DNA of 64,000 nucleotides from Prosapia bicincta (GCA_036971475.1 JBAIZL010000004.1:64787753-64851752), one strand, 5' to 3'; counted from the first letter of the stretch, positions 33,199 through 46,433 are shown. Translations and numbers: made by a program. The notes: generated from the sequence alone by a model not told the origin.

Positions 33199-35520
33199 AC
33201 TATAAAAATATTGCAAGAGCTACTGCATTTCCAGCAAGAGCAATAAACACAGAATGTTTTAAAATATACGGCTTCTATTCAATTGAGTTACATTTCCTCA
33301 TTTCTTGTGCGATATACGACCTAGTTTTAAATGTATTTGGAGCTACAGTTTTATACTGTATAATAAGAAGTTTATCTAGCCTAATGGACAAAGATATACG
33401 ATCATCTAGGTGGCAGAGAGTTTAAAGACGAGATATTAATAAATCAAGGTGTTCCTAGAATCAAGGAAGTGTTCCTAAAACGAAGTATCTAAATATGGCT
33501 ATATGTCAAACCTGACAATTGAATTCGTATTTATTCTAAAGAGCTATATTACACCCTTCTGTTTTTGTTACATATACTATTTGTAAAAAACAGATCATGG
33601 GAAACTTTGAAGGAACCAAATTCAGTCGTTCTGTTACTGTCTGACAAGTGCGGCTCGCTTTCCCCTTCTCGGAGATTCACAGGTATTGGATCTCTAAAGA
33701 AGAACCTGCACTAGAGAGCCTAGTTATGGTATTCACTACGGAAATGTTTATCCTCTGGTACCACAGTCGTTGCTAAAGCATTTTTGATGGAAGCATCCTG
33801 AGTCTGATAACAAATTAGTGACTGTGCGTGATGGTGGACATGAATACAGACTATTTAAATCAAGGTAAAAGGATACATTGTTCTCTATTTATATCTTTGA
33901 TTCAAGTAATTCAGTCGTTGGAAGTAATTTCGAATTAGAAAAACACTCTCCTAAATGCTCAAAATTTATCACTGTTAAACGAGTTAAAAGAAATAATCTT
34001 ATTTTACATGTGAATATATATATGTTCATGTCAATGTTTTCCACCTAAAATTATATTTGTCTTATTTTAAAAATCTGTAATAATTTTGTGGGTTGCACTC
34101 TTCACTCCTTTACAGAAACGTATTGAACCAAATATAAAACAGATATTTTATAACCCTTCTAGAGGAATGTAGGCTCCAAATTTATAAATGTGCACCAAGT
34201 AAAACACATACTTATATTAGTCTCACGAGTCATGTAACTGAGGTTGTTTTTTTCGGAATGTATTAATTACATAATTTGTTCCTTAGCCTAAATATAAATT
34301 TTCATTTTGCATTCAATAAAACTGTAGTTCTGTAATAAAATATTGTATATCAAACAAAACAATATAATAGCTATTTACTTACAGTTACAGCTGTACTACT
34401 TTTATTTATTATTACTATAAAATGTCAATAGATAACAGTCTTCACAATTACAATATAAAGTAATTATGAACAGTCACACACAAATGAATAGGTTCTAAAG
34501 TTTTAAGTACGTGTGTGTGACTAAAGTATATATTTTGTATTAATCAGTCTAATGGATACAAAATGTAATATAACTATAAGATCGTGTATCCCAAGCTCTA
34601 AGAAAACTTTGAATTGATTTTCGTCAAATCAAAAAGTGTAAAATGCAATCCACGGTGAAAAGCCAATTTAAACTAAAACTTCAGCGTCGTTCAGTAACAA
34701 TATCATCAACTATCGACGATGATAGCTCGCGTAAGGAATTATTTCTCTGCAAATGTTAGTTCAGCATTTTTAACCTATAATTCATTAGAATAACGAAATA
34801 TTTTATTTATTTTATTTTATTGTTTTTTTGTTTTTGGTGATTCAAAAATAATAATCTAATATTAGCTCTTCACGGACGGAAATATCAATGTAATAATTTT
34901 AAAAATAGTAAATATAACAGGCAACTAAAATACAACATATAAATAATAGACATTGCTAGATAACATAGATTATTATACTCGTAAGGCATTTATGGTTTTC
35001 GTTCTTTTGCTGACTATATTTCAGTCTATAGTTAGATTACTTTTTAGTAAACTGTTTTTAAGCCCTACTTATATAAACAAATTTTCAAAACGTCCACTAA
35101 ACCTGTAACTGTCACTTACTGAACATTATTAAAACTTATTTTTCTTCTAACCTACACATAAAAAAAGTTATATACGAATATCTTATGTCACAAACACTTT
35201 TGATGACAAATAGGGATTAAATTAAAAACAAAATTATTTATATATTAGTGCTAGCTGAATACAAAAAAACCATCCATCAATCATGTAAATATGATTAATA
35301 TTTACAAGAAGCTCTTATTGCAAATTAGTATGTTAATTAGGCGAATAGAATATAAATAAAATACTTATTTTATAACTGATGTAAATGTTTCACATTACAA
35401 TCACTAATGGATTTAGAGTTATCCGTGGATATTATAGATAAATTGGAAATTATTACAAAAACAAAGCAATCAATTTTTCCATGAAAAAAGACTCAGTTTC
35501 GCCCCAATTATCATCTGCAA
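32641..35520. other. AT-rich sequence with one (TA)n tract, nothing else recognised
   Basis: Contains a (TA)n run at about 33142-33196. The ORF 33123-33425 simply reads through it. The 33600-33870 part is less AT-rich but shows no motif. Confidence 0.45.
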
Positions 35521-35523
35521 ATG

Positions 35524-35605
<82 letters not shown>

Positions 35606-35610
<5 letters not shown>

Positions 35611-35864
35611 AACGAAAGTCAATATACAAATACAAGAATTATATTTGAATGTACAATTCAAAGCTTTCGTTGGCTAACAGTACCATCATCATCAGGAATA
35701 TTAAACAATTCAAATTCCCTGATTAAATATTTAATTGTTTAATATTCCTGATGATGTTGGTACTGTTAGCCAACGAAAAGCTTTGAATTGTAAATTCAAA
35801 TATAATTCTTGTATTTGTATATCGACTTTCGTTCTTTATTAATACACAAGAAAACATATTGCGA

Positions 35865-35867
<3 letters not shown>
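35606..35867. mobile_element. Palindromic element 1 embedded in (TA)n
   Basis: Arms beginning AAGAACGAAAGTC and ending GACTTTCGTTCTT, with GTTGGCTAACAGTACC and its complement GGTACTGTTAGCCAAC nearer the centre. A 30-bp tail (AATACACAAGAAAACATATTG) follows on the right. (TA)n lies on both sides (35527-35605 and 35868-35905). Homologous to the element at 41584-41818. Confidence 0.8.
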
Positions 35868-35904
<37 letters not shown>

Positions 35905-35907
<3 letters not shown>

Positions 35908-36048
35908 CTTAAAACAACATAGGTTATTCAAATACAAGTATATTTATATAGAATATTTACAAGAATATTTATTCTTAAAAGAATATATTCTTGTATTTGA
36001 GTAACCTATGTTATTTTAAGTTATTAAACAACAAAACGTGTTTTATAT

Positions 36049-36050
<2 letters not shown>
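35905..36050. mobile_element. Palindromic element 3 embedded in (TA)n
   Basis: Inverted arms AACTTAAAACAACATAGGTT ... AACCTATGTTATTTTAAGTT with ATTCAAATACAAG-type inner parts and a 3' tail (TTATTAAACAACAAAACGTG). Flanked by (TA)n on both sides. Different sequence from elements 1 and 2 but the same organisation. Confidence 0.65.
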
Positions 36051-36121
<71 letters not shown>

Positions 36122-36146
36122 TTGATATTTTACGTTAGCCATTAAC

Positions 36147-36197
<51 letters not shown>
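36051..36197. repeat. (TA)n tracts
   Basis: Two long TA runs (about 36052-36118 and 36151-36196) separated by 33 bp of unique sequence (TTCTTGATATTTTACG...). Confidence 0.9.
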
Positions 36198-36202
<5 letters not shown>

Positions 36203-36649
36203 TCTATAATTTTTATTGAGTGTCTTCATTAGGGGTGAGGGGTGAGGGTTTGTTATTACGAATTTAATAAGTTATCTCCGCCTACTTCTGAAAATTGTTA
36301 GCGTAAAATCGAAACATACATAGGGTCTCTATAATGTAATAAATAAATATATAGAGTACTAATAAAGTGTTTTATTACATTCCAATTACATATTTGAGAT
36401 AAGTTGTGGAATATATATCACATGTTGGTTAGTACCAAAGAAAAATGTGTAGACCCACACGGCTGTTCAGTCAGAGGGTGGTTTAATGTAACCCATGTTC
36501 TTTAAATATTTTTCCGTAGGACAATAAAAATTTAAGACTGAATTTAACAAAACATACAGAATTTAAATCAAAAAGTCTGCTCATACCATTTGCAGGTATT
36601 GCGAGTTAAATCAAGTTTGAAGAAAACCCGTAATTATTTTGCAACAGTC

Positions 36650-36890
36650 CTGGTTTTATTTTCTGTCTTTGACCCACCCTCTTACTCACGATAATAATTG
36701 AATCCCTCGTCTCGTCGGAGCCAGTTGTTGATATAAAATTCGATACTGACAACTCTCTCCAAGCTTCCGTTAACAAGATTATATGAGCAACGTAATAGCT
36801 TCGCACTTAATTTTTTTTTCAGAAAAACCCCGTAAGTTGTAAAATATATTTATTGCTTGCGGTTTTGGTATTTAACCAAAACCAAACGTT
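36650..36890. repeat. Dispersed repeat, copy 1
   Basis: Shares with 38470-38710 a succession of words: GTTGATATA.AA.TTCG, TGACA.C.CTCT, GCTT.CGTTAA..AGATTATAT, and ATTTATTGCTTGCGGTTTTGG. About 240 bp, diverged. The ORF at 36606-36806 within it has no recognised product. Confidence 0.6.
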
Positions 36891-37273
36891 TTTTTTTTTT
36901 TGTTAATAAGAAGGAGGTTTTCTAAACGATTTCAATAGATGTGGGGTGACCTAAGGAGGACTGTGGGTCACAAGGTGTACTGTAACTAATGGTTATATTA
37001 ATGCATCATACAGAACACTATAGTATTTTTATAACAAACAAACTTCAATTTGAAATGATAATAAATTGGTAAAAGAATGTTGGTAAATAATGAAAAACAG
37101 GAAAAAATAGGTGGTGTTTTAAAACATTTTCAAAGTGATCATTTAGCACAGTATAGACATATCGTAAACGTAACAGGTTTTCAAGACAAGATCATGAGAT
37201 AAACAAATGATACTAAAAATCGTGATTGTAAAATATCTACTATGAATACTAAAAATAACTGAGGCATGCTCTA

Positions 37274-37276
<3 letters not shown>

Positions 37277-37321
<45 letters not shown>
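37277..37321. repeat. (TA)n tract
   Basis: Uninterrupted TA run of about 45 bp. Confidence 0.9.
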
Positions 37322-37323
<2 letters not shown>

Positions 37324-37378
37324 TCTTATTTTATTGATTAAAATCAATAAAGAAGTAATTATTCGACAAATGTATGTT

Positions 37379-37380
<2 letters not shown>

Positions 37381-37444
<64 letters not shown>

Positions 37445-37603
37445 TGTGTGTGTTTGTTTGTGTGTGTTTTGTGTGTGTGTGTGTGTTTTGTGTGTTTGTG
37501 TGTGTGAGTGTGTGTGTGTGTGTGTGTATGTGTGTGTGTGTGTGTGTGTGTTTGTTTGTGTGTGTTTTGTGTGTGTGTGTGTGTGTGTTTTGTGTGTTTG
37601 TGT

Positions 37604-37670
<67 letters not shown>
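37381..37670. repeat. Compound (TG)n microsatellite with a duplicated block
   Basis: About 290 bp of TG repeats broken by TGTTTGTTTG, TTTTG and GAG interruptions. The interrupted block (37437-37510) recurs at about 37527-37610 with the same order of interruptions, so a roughly 95-bp segment was duplicated. The long Cys-Val and Thr-His ORFs here are artefacts. Confidence 0.9.
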
Positions 37671-38469
37671 GCGATGGTCAATCTAACCAGCGCACTCAGG
37701 CCGTTGTTTTCCTCTTGTCTGCCGACGCTGGTAACATTTTAAACAAGCAGATCTGACACAAGCCAGAACATGTTCCGCTTTTTGCTAAATTCTAACAGAG
37801 AACAAGTAACTGTACTTTGATTTTAAAAACCTAACTTACGTAATTCTCCCCTTCGCGTCAATATTTTATTTGCAGGCACCACACAGCTTAATGACAGGTT
37901 TGTTGGATTACTTAAAAAAATTGGTTGGTGAAAAATAAGTATAACTCTTAGTCTTAAGTTACTAAAACAATTGATTTGTATTTATATAAATATTAAATAG
38001 CACAAGAATTTTACTTTCTTTTCAACTATACATATGAAAATTTGTTATAAATAAATATTTAAATTTCTCAAATTATTGAAAATATTTTTTAATAATTTAC
38101 TTATTAAACGTTATATATTTAACGTAAAACATTTGTCAACTCAATAATCCAACCTGTAACGTTTTATCATGACCAAAATATCTTAAAACCTCAAATTACA
38201 GATATTATAGAGCAGATTTTGGTTTGAATTACCTTCTTTTCACAACTTTCAATAATTATTTATATATTTTATTCGAAATATATAATCAAACCTTCCATTT
38301 ATTTTCATAAAATTTTAATTTAATTTATTTGTATTTATACATGTATTTATAGTTTACATTTTAATAATTATCATTTACTTTAATTTGATTTACAAAAGGA
38401 ACAGCTAACACCAACCTCAAAAACTGTTACTAGAATGAGCTCGATGAAAAGTCGCAAATAATTTCTTCT

Positions 38470-38710
38470 TCCCTTTCTCATTCCTTCATCGATCTACTCT
38501 CCTACTCACTATTTTAATGAATGCCTCTCATATCGTTGATGCCAACTGTTGATATACAACTTCGGAATTGACAGCCCTCTGAAAGCTTTCGTTAAATAGA
38601 TTATATCCAAAACTGATAGCTTGAAACTAGAAAGTAATTTTAAAACGAAGGTAACTTTACACGAAGTTTTAAAACGATATTTATTGCTTGCGGTTTTGGC
38701 TTAATCAACA
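38470..38710. repeat. Dispersed repeat, copy 2
   Basis: Direct, diverged copy of 36650-36890 ending with the identical TTTATTGCTTGCGGTTTTGG. A third, shorter copy appears inverted at about 44610-44705 (minus strand: GACAGCTCTCT preceded by ATTCGG). Confidence 0.6.
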
Positions 38711-39235
38711 GCGAGTATATCGGGTGTAAACCGTGAGAAGGTGTGTGATTGAACGCATTTATTTGTTTGGTTGTTGCATGTAAAAACTTCAGGATGCCTT
38801 TGCTATTGTGTCGTGGGATTTGTTATTGTATCAGTTGTAAAAAACCGTATGTTTTAACAAACAGTAAATTAATTAAAAATTATTAATAATGAGTTGAAGA
38901 AACCTGGTAGAAATAAATTAATTTAAAACAGCGGAAAAAAGGCCTTATTTGAAAACGGTTCCACCATGTGCATGCATGATGGTATGTTCCTTCCTTTTAG
39001 ACGTATGTAAACCAGAAAAAACTTCGAAGAAAGATGTACGGAGAAAAAATCGTACACAAAACCTAGAAACCTAAACTAATGATAATCCATCAAATTGTTT
39101 CCCAGTACAGTAACTTTAATCACTGATAGACGTAAGGCGATTATATATCTTTATTAGGAATGATGATTTTATTAAATTATATTTTTATTTAGTGTGTGTT
39201 CATTACTAATTATTTTTTACATAAGCTAAAGACCA
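38711..39235. other. AT-rich sequence, nothing recognised
   Basis: No gene or repeat recognised. Confidence 0.4.
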
Positions 39236-39455
39236 ATCTCAGGCAATTTTGCTTTTCTAAACAATAAATGTTTCGAAATTCTTTCCGAAATGCCTTTTCA
39301 AGAGCTCAGTTTTAATTAAAACACTCTACAAAATAACCTAAGGTAATCGTAAGTTATGTTGTATAATTTTTTAAACAGAACTGAGCTCTTGAAAAGCCAC
39401 ATCGGAAAGAAATTCGAAACGTTTAGTGTTTATAAATGCAAAATTGTCTAATTTG
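39236..39455. repeat. Inverted repeat (hairpin, MITE-like)
   Basis: Left arm TTTCGAAATTCTTTCCGA and CTTTTCAAGAGCTCAGTT; right arm AACTGAGCTCTTGAAAAG and TCGGAAAGAAATTCGAAACG. The loop is about 65 bp. Outer parts (CAATTTTGCTTTTCTAAACA and GTTTATAAATGCAAAATTG) also pair. No coding content. Confidence 0.75.
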
Positions 39456-41530
39456 ACATTACCCTTAACATTTTGTTAAGTTTTTATGTTTGTCATTTTT
39501 CATTTATTAGAAATGAAAGAATTAGATATTTGTATTTTGCAAGGTTTGTAATATTCAATGTACACTTTTCGTGAAAATTGAGAATATAAATAGCATTTAT
39601 TAGCATGTTTAAAAAACATCAACTTGTATTTAAAAACAATGTAGGTATAATGATAATTTCAATCATTTTACTCTTTCAATATTTGCATTTTGTAAAATGG
39701 TGTGTACAACAGGTCTTGAATAAAAACATATCAGAAGAAAACTCGAAGACAAAACCAAGAGACGTGACATACTAAAAATCCTTAAATTAATTTTAATGTA
39801 TACCAAATGTTATCATTGTTGGATGCTTCTGCGATTGAATATTGTCTCTTTATGATCGTTGCTGTTATTAAATTTGGATTTGATATTATTCTAGTTTATA
39901 GAATATAAACTTTTCCATTAGAGTGTACTAGATGGTGTTGTAATATTTCGTAACAATTTTTGGAAACAAATTTGAGTAAAAAGTATATTTTAAACTCCAT
40001 ATTTATGTTTTATTATATTCATTCTCTTTACTTTATAACAAACACAAAATTATAATATAAAGTGTTTCATTTTTTTCACTAAAATTTACATTTTCAATGT
40101 GTAGGATGTAGTTACATTATTTGTATATGATTGCATGTAGTAAAACCCTCAATGGTTGTGAATGATTTTGTTATAATTTTCTTTCACGTGCAAGTCTCCT
40201 TAGGGTCCCCCTACCTTATGAATGTTATTAAGATAAAATTATATTTAGACGTATCATCTTGCGTTAAAAAAGACCGCCTGTAACACTTTTTAAGACCTAA
40301 ACACTTCGCAAATAAAATGGCCCTATACAATACAGTCTAGTAGATTCTATCTAACTAAATCATGGTATTGATTGCCTCCCTTGTCGTGTAGGCAAGCATT
40401 GCGGAGATTATAGTAATTAATAGAGAAAAAACGTATCGCCAGCTACTGTTTAGAAGGGATTGCTCCCCATATTTTAAATTTATAATTAAATAATATTCTT
40501 CACTTGAGCCTTCCCGTCTTCTATTTTGCCATAATACATATTTTGTGCACTCAATGGATATAGAGTATTTTCATAAACAGAAAGTAAAGTGTGGTAAGGT
40601 TTAGAAGGGGCCTAAATAGCTGCTTCAAATAGCATTTAGTTAGCAAGATAAAATGCTTTTCTAGTACTACAATATATAAACTCATTTGTAAATTCTATCT
40701 TATGAAATCAAAATTCTAATGTAGAACAATAGTTGAATCATTAGGTATGATACCAAAAATAAATTTAACAAATTGAACATCAAACGTTGCCTACTTGAAG
40801 AAGCAAACGAAAAGAAGAGAAAACATCTCTCGACGTTATAGAATATTATATTTTATCTCCTTAGAGCTACATAATAATTTAATGTCTCAAATAAGAGTAA
40901 ATTATTTTCTGTAATAGCTTTTTTATTTTGAAATATATCGCATTTGTACCTTTTCTTATATGGAACCTCGTGTTACGTAAAACAGGTATAATATTATGTA
41001 AGATTTTTTTATTACTTTTTGCTTACTAAAAATCATAAATACATGAATTCATATTTAATGATACAGAGTACGTGAAGTAAAAATATAATTTCTTACATTG
41101 GTTCAGTAAAATGTTTAGTACATACACTAGGTAGGGCATATTGCTGTTACTGATATATCACTTACTTCCATACGAACCAGCGTATTGGATGCTTAAACTT
41201 TAGGAACTGAATGCAATGTTTTGATCACTATCCCTGCCATCAGTCTAACCTTGGTTTGTATACTTTGTTTATAATGGTTATATATTTGCTTTATATAATT
41301 ACTATCGACGTATAGGATTCATTTATAATAGCCCAACCCTTATAGCAAGTGTTTTTATAAGTGACCGTTGAATATTATGACCAATTACATCATTTATTGG
41401 CACTAATTTACATTACCAGATTAGATTAAAACTTTTAATTATATATATTTTACCACCAGCTATTACTTTTAGTAATATATGTTCAATATATGTACATACA
41501 ACTTATTACTAGCAATGTTTTTGTTTAGCA
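39456..41530. other. AT-rich sequence, nothing recognised
   Basis: No gene, tandem repeat or clear inverted repeat noticed. Confidence 0.45.
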
Positions 41531-41531
41531 C

Positions 41532-41583
<52 letters not shown>

Positions 41584-41588
<5 letters not shown>

Positions 41589-41814
41589 ATCAAAAGTCTA
41601 AATACAAATACAAGAATTATAATTGAATTTACAATTCAAAGCTTTTCGTTGGCTAACAGTACCAACATCATCAGGAATATTAAACAATTGTTTAATATTC
41701 CTGATGATGTTGGTACTGTTAGCCAACGAAAAGCTTTGAATTGTAAATTCAATTATAATTCTTGTATTTGTATTTAGACTTTTGTTCTTTATTAATACAC
41801 AAGAAAACATACTG

Positions 41815-41818
<4 letters not shown>
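41584..41818. mobile_element. Palindromic element 2 embedded in (TA)n
   Basis: Nearly perfect palindrome of about 208 bp centred at 41687/41688 (TTAAACAATTGTTTAA), with arms AAAGATCAAAAGTCTAAATAC and its complement, and the GTTGGCTAACAGTACC word of element 1. A short tail TTAATACACAAGAAAACATA follows on the right, as in element 1. (TA)n on both sides (41534-41584, 41816-41857). The minus-strand ORF at 41598-41810 is a by-product of the palindrome. Confidence 0.85.
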
Positions 41819-41860
<42 letters not shown>

Positions 41861-43100
41861 TATGTGTGTGTGTGTGTAATATATACTTATAGTTAACGTA
41901 TGGGACACGTACACCCCCTCTTTTATAGCAAGTTCTTTGAAATGCGACTGTTGAATATTACGACCTATCATTTTTTGGTATTGGCACTAATTTACAATAG
42001 CAGATTTGATTACAACTTTTGATTATCGATATGTTACCATCAGTCATTATTTTTAGTGGTATGTTGAATAGTTCTACGTAATAGATATTAGTAGCAATGT
42101 GTATGTTGCAGATATATATATATATATATATATCAATAATTTCCAAACATTTCATTAGATATGCCTGTTTCACAACACACATCTAAGTGTAGGCCGGAAT
42201 CGGGAATTTAAATAGGCAGATATAATTTGTCCTACTAATAAAACCTGTATTTGCCATATCCGAAACTTAGAATGCAAAGTTTAGGCGACAAAGTATGAAA
42301 ATGAAGTACTGCAATGCCTATCTTACTATAAGGCTACTATATTGCCTCACATGTCACCGCCAGAAATGTCAATCAATAAGCTAATAAACGACTGAAGTTT
42401 TACTTCAAACTACATACAGTATATAAAAAACGGATTTACACTATTAAAGTTAAAATAATAAAACTCCAATAAGTAAAAACCAAGACATTTAAACGAAACG
42501 TTTTTAATAAGAATATTAAAGTTTTTTAAAAATAATGATAATATTAATAATAAAAAGTTAATTAGTTCTATTGCAATGCTATAGTAAATTCGGTTTAGCT
42601 GTACTAATATAAGCCATGGTAGGAAACAACTAGAGGGATCGTACTATAACACTCTCGAGTCAAAACAGACCACGTTTATTTTATAATATCTTTGTTATAA
42701 ACTATACCATAGCGTTCTACGTTTTTTTTATGTGTAAAATATTTCAGCAGGCTATATTCTTGTTCATCATTTACGTTTAACATGAAACAATATAAACATT
42801 ACTAGATAGTATTTTACATTATTTATGCTTTTATTATCTACGGTTCTAATATCATTTTATGCTTTCTTAATAACCTAAGAATGTATATAATATAGGTAAT
42901 GGAAACAAGTTGCACTAAGAAGTTAGTTAAAATACTAGGATGGATTACATTTAACTCTCGTTCATTAACTATCCGAGTTTATTATATTTTTATATAACTA
43001 TTTATTCCTTAAATTAATCCGTTTTATTAAACAAAACACATATCATCAACATGTTTGATAATTGTTTCAAAATACACAACTTGATATCCGTAATTCTTTT
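41819..43100. other. (TA)n/(TG)n tract then AT-rich sequence
   Basis: Begins with (TA)n and a short TG run to about 41877. A second small TA run is at 42113-42132. No gene recognised. Confidence 0.45.
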
Positions 43101-43259
43101 CAAACACAGGTTTGCTTTTTGTAACACACTTAGGAATGTCATGTTAGATTAGTTTTAAACCGAGCCTATTTTATAGTTAATTATATAAGTTTTTTAAGGC
43201 TTTAAGTATGAATAGTGATTGATTCCATTTATTGACTTTATTTAATAACAAGGAATACC

Positions 43260-43420
43260 AAAAGACATATTAATAACCTTTCACATATGCGCCTGTTATC
43301 TAAGCAAGAATGGTATAAACTACAGTTTAATTTAAAACTCAGTAATTTATTAAATCTCAGTGCTTGACATATGTCGGATTGTACATCTGTGGCTATCTTT
43401 AGCAATTTAGATGAGTAAAA
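43260..43420. repeat. Dispersed repeat shared with 63280-63420
   Basis: Both places read TTATCT..GCAAGA..GG..TAAACT.CAGTT, then ACT.A.TTATTA, then GACTGTACATCTGTG or GATTGTACATCTGTG followed by CTATCT. Identity looks around 70 percent by eye over about 140 bp. Nature unknown. Confidence 0.55.
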
Positions 43421-46020
43421 CTAGATACAAGCTATGTCAGTTTAATTTTTCCCATCCAAAGACGTAGTTCAACCTTTTAAATCCTAAATTGATGTATCTA
43501 TGTTCTCAAATAGTATTTTTTATTAACAAATTCAAGGTCATGATATTTTTTTTCAATTTACAGATGTGGTTTTTAGTTTATAATGTCACTAATTGGAAAA
43601 TATTGACAAAATGTAAGTGAAAAAATTAGATGAAAATTGGTGCTTTACGTCTATGTAATGTATTAGCCGTTTATTATATTTTCGATGCTCTTCTAAAGCA
43701 GAATAGTTTCTCATAGAAAACTAAACTCTGTACATTGACCATTCAATCAGTGTTATAGAATTCACTAAGAATTCACAAGCGCAAATGTTTCTCTTTTAAA
43801 GTTGATTTTCCTAAATAGTTTATAAAATGAAATCAAATAATATTTTAAGGCTGTGTAATAGATTATTATTATATACATTTCAGGTGAATCATAAGTAAAT
43901 ACAAGTTTGAAGTTGCAGCAGTTGTTTTGTATTACAAAAATACATTTTATTATTTATCAAACGCTTAGGTTTTGTACAAATCTAAAAATTAGTCCACCCA
44001 CTTAATAATGCTTTTTTTCATTTGTAACTATATTTGGTAGTTTTGTTTCAAACATTTCATTTTATTATTAAATCATAGTTTGTTGAGTTTCATTTTTAAG
44101 TGTTCATTTTTTGAATTTTTTTCGTAACGCTAAAACAACATCATAAATAATACTTTCTAGTTTTTTTTAATATATTGTTGCGGTAAAAAATCAAGGACAA
44201 AATTGTGAAGAACGAGAACACTATAGGACAAACATGAACAACAAATGCGGCTTTCATAAAAGGAAGATAATCTATCAACATCATTGTAACAGTGCTTGCA
44301 TTTAGTATCAGCGTTCCCCAGGGCCTTATGAATGATTATAGAAATCCTTAGTGTCTCTATTTATGTCATCAAGTTTTCTATTTGTTGGTATAACATTGTT
44401 CTCTTTCATTGCGTCTTTGCCGGTTTTTATACGTATATATAAATGCCATATTTAATTGTATATTTTGGAACGTTTTATGAAATAATTTTCGGTTTACCTT
44501 ATGTAAACGGTTATGTTGAATAGAAACAGGTATTTCTTACTGAATAATAACCACAATACACAATATCGTTTATGTACTAGAAACTATTAATAACAGCACT
44601 ACCTACTTACTAATTTCATCTTGTCAACCACTACTATAGAGAGCTGTCAAAACCGAATAGGATTATTAGTCGACTGTGCGGAGAGGAGAGAGACTCAATT
44701 AAAAGCGAAAGACAATGGGTGAAAGTAAATTTGCTACAAATAGTTTATAATTATTTGTTCGTAACCGATTGTACACCTTATAGCAGTGATGATATTTATG
44801 GGCTCTTTAAACGGGTATGTACTGAAGATAAAAACCAAAACCCTCGGTTATTGACTTATGTTTAGTTGTGTTTACTATTATCTGTTATACAGAGTACCGA
44901 AGTAATATGTAGACAAAAAAACAACAGTTTGAGCTTTGGTAGTTTAGGTTATACAGTGAATTATGATTACGAAATTGCTTTTTCACGTTTCTATATGTCA
45001 AACGTAGGTTATATTTTATAATGAGGACAGTTTATACTTATAAAAATGAATCTTAAAGTGACGATTGTTTATGATGTTCGAAATATAACAATACAATCTT
45101 GTGCTAATCCTTTTTTGTATTATTTATTCATAACTTTAACAGCGGGAATACAATTTGAAAAGTAATTTTTCTCGATTACATATTTAAATCCAAAACCTTC
45201 TTACTTTCTAACAGAAGTGGCAACTACATAAATTGCTACATGTTTAATTAAAAGGCATGATTTTCACTTTATATTTTCTCGAAAGACCTATAAACACTCT
45301 GCAATAGCACAAATACTATTTCCAAAAATGACGGAACTTCAAATATACACAAAGGCATACAATATCTACACAAAAATAGGTAACACGAAATAGTGTAGAG
45401 AAGTAGAAGTCACTACCATTGTAGTTGGTTGTGTCAATATTTTTAGGTTTCACCTAAAACGGTATTAATGTTTGGAAGCTAACGGATTCAACATGTAAAA
45501 ATATGGCGTTTCACGTAATGTATGAAAACAAAATAATTATTTCAAGACATAAATGTATAAGTTGATTTCAAAATTCACAAACGTATTTACTGAGCTTCAC
45601 GAAGTTTTAGGCTCTCTTCTATATCCACTGCATTGCTGTTCGTAATTTAAACATATTACTCATTCCCTCCATCTTGAGATCCATGGGGAGTAAACGTTTG
45701 CATTTGGTTATGTTTAGAAGGTAACGTTTGACCCACTCTGGTGAAGTGTGTTATGTTGTGAAGTACGGTAAAATCATTCGTAGAGCTTTGTGTATGTATC
45801 TACATACCAAATGCGATATTATTTAAAATACGATGTATGTAAATATAATTGTTTTAGGGAAAACAATTAAAAGACAAAATGGTTTGTACACAATTTATAA
45901 GGTTTAGGGCCTACTAAAATATTAGCAACTCACTTTTACGAAAAGATCCTATAAAGTGAATAATTTCAATCTTAATACAACATTAAAATTTGTTAACCTT
46001 TCACATACATGACAAAGTAA
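43421..46020. other. AT-rich sequence, mostly unrecognised
   Basis: Contains the inverted third copy of the 36650 repeat near 44610-44705. No gene seen. Confidence 0.4.
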
Positions 46021-46036
46021 TTAAAGTCACACACAA

Positions 46037-46049
46037 CCCCCCCCCCCCC

Positions 46050-46110
<61 letters not shown>
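46037..46110. repeat. Poly(C)-(CA)n-(TA)n compound tract
   Basis: A run of 14 C at 46037-46050, then ACACACACA and a (TA)n run to about 46110. It directly abuts palindromic element 4. Confidence 0.9.
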
Positions 46111-46114
<4 letters not shown>

Positions 46115-46365
46115 AGTTATGCAACACTGTTTTCTTGTATACACTTATCACGTTCACTTATGTACTTAAACAAGAATCTTACCTGGTATTTATGCGAGCT
46201 AACTTTCAATGAATGGTCGTGCCATCATCCTCGGGCATACACTCACACCGGTTATGCACACCGGTCACAGCAGTATGCCCGAGGATGATGACTCATTGAA
46301 CCAGTCATTGAAAGTTAGCTCGCATAAATACCAAATCAGATTCTTGTTTAAGTACGTAAGTGAAA

Positions 46366-46369
<4 letters not shown>
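46111..46369. mobile_element. Palindromic element 4 embedded in (TA)n
   Basis: Arms: CACTTATCACGTTCACTTA on the left, AAGTGAAAGTG on the right, with GGTATTTATGCGAGCTAAC and its complement, and CATCATCCTCGGGCATAC with GTATGCCCGAGGATGATG near the centre (46234 and 46273). The tail lies on the left (TATGCAACACTGTTTTCTTG); its complement resembles the right-hand tails of elements 1 and 2 (CAAGAAAACA..TTGC). (TA)n follows on the right (46369-46429). Orientation is opposite to elements 1 and 2. The ORFs here are artefacts of the palindrome. Confidence 0.8.

Positions 46370-46429
<60 letters not shown>
46369..46429. repeat. (TA)n tract
   Basis: About 60 bp uninterrupted TA run bordering palindromic element 4. 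Confidence 0.9.

Positions 46430-46433
<4 letters not shown>

Noticed and set aside
35453..35742. Tyr-Ile repeat ORFs (also at 33123 and 46209)
   Set aside because: They are translations through (TA)n tracts and palindromes.
37331..37742. ORFs rich in Cys-Val or Thr-His
   Set aside because: They are translations of a (TG)n microsatellite and carry no gene signal.
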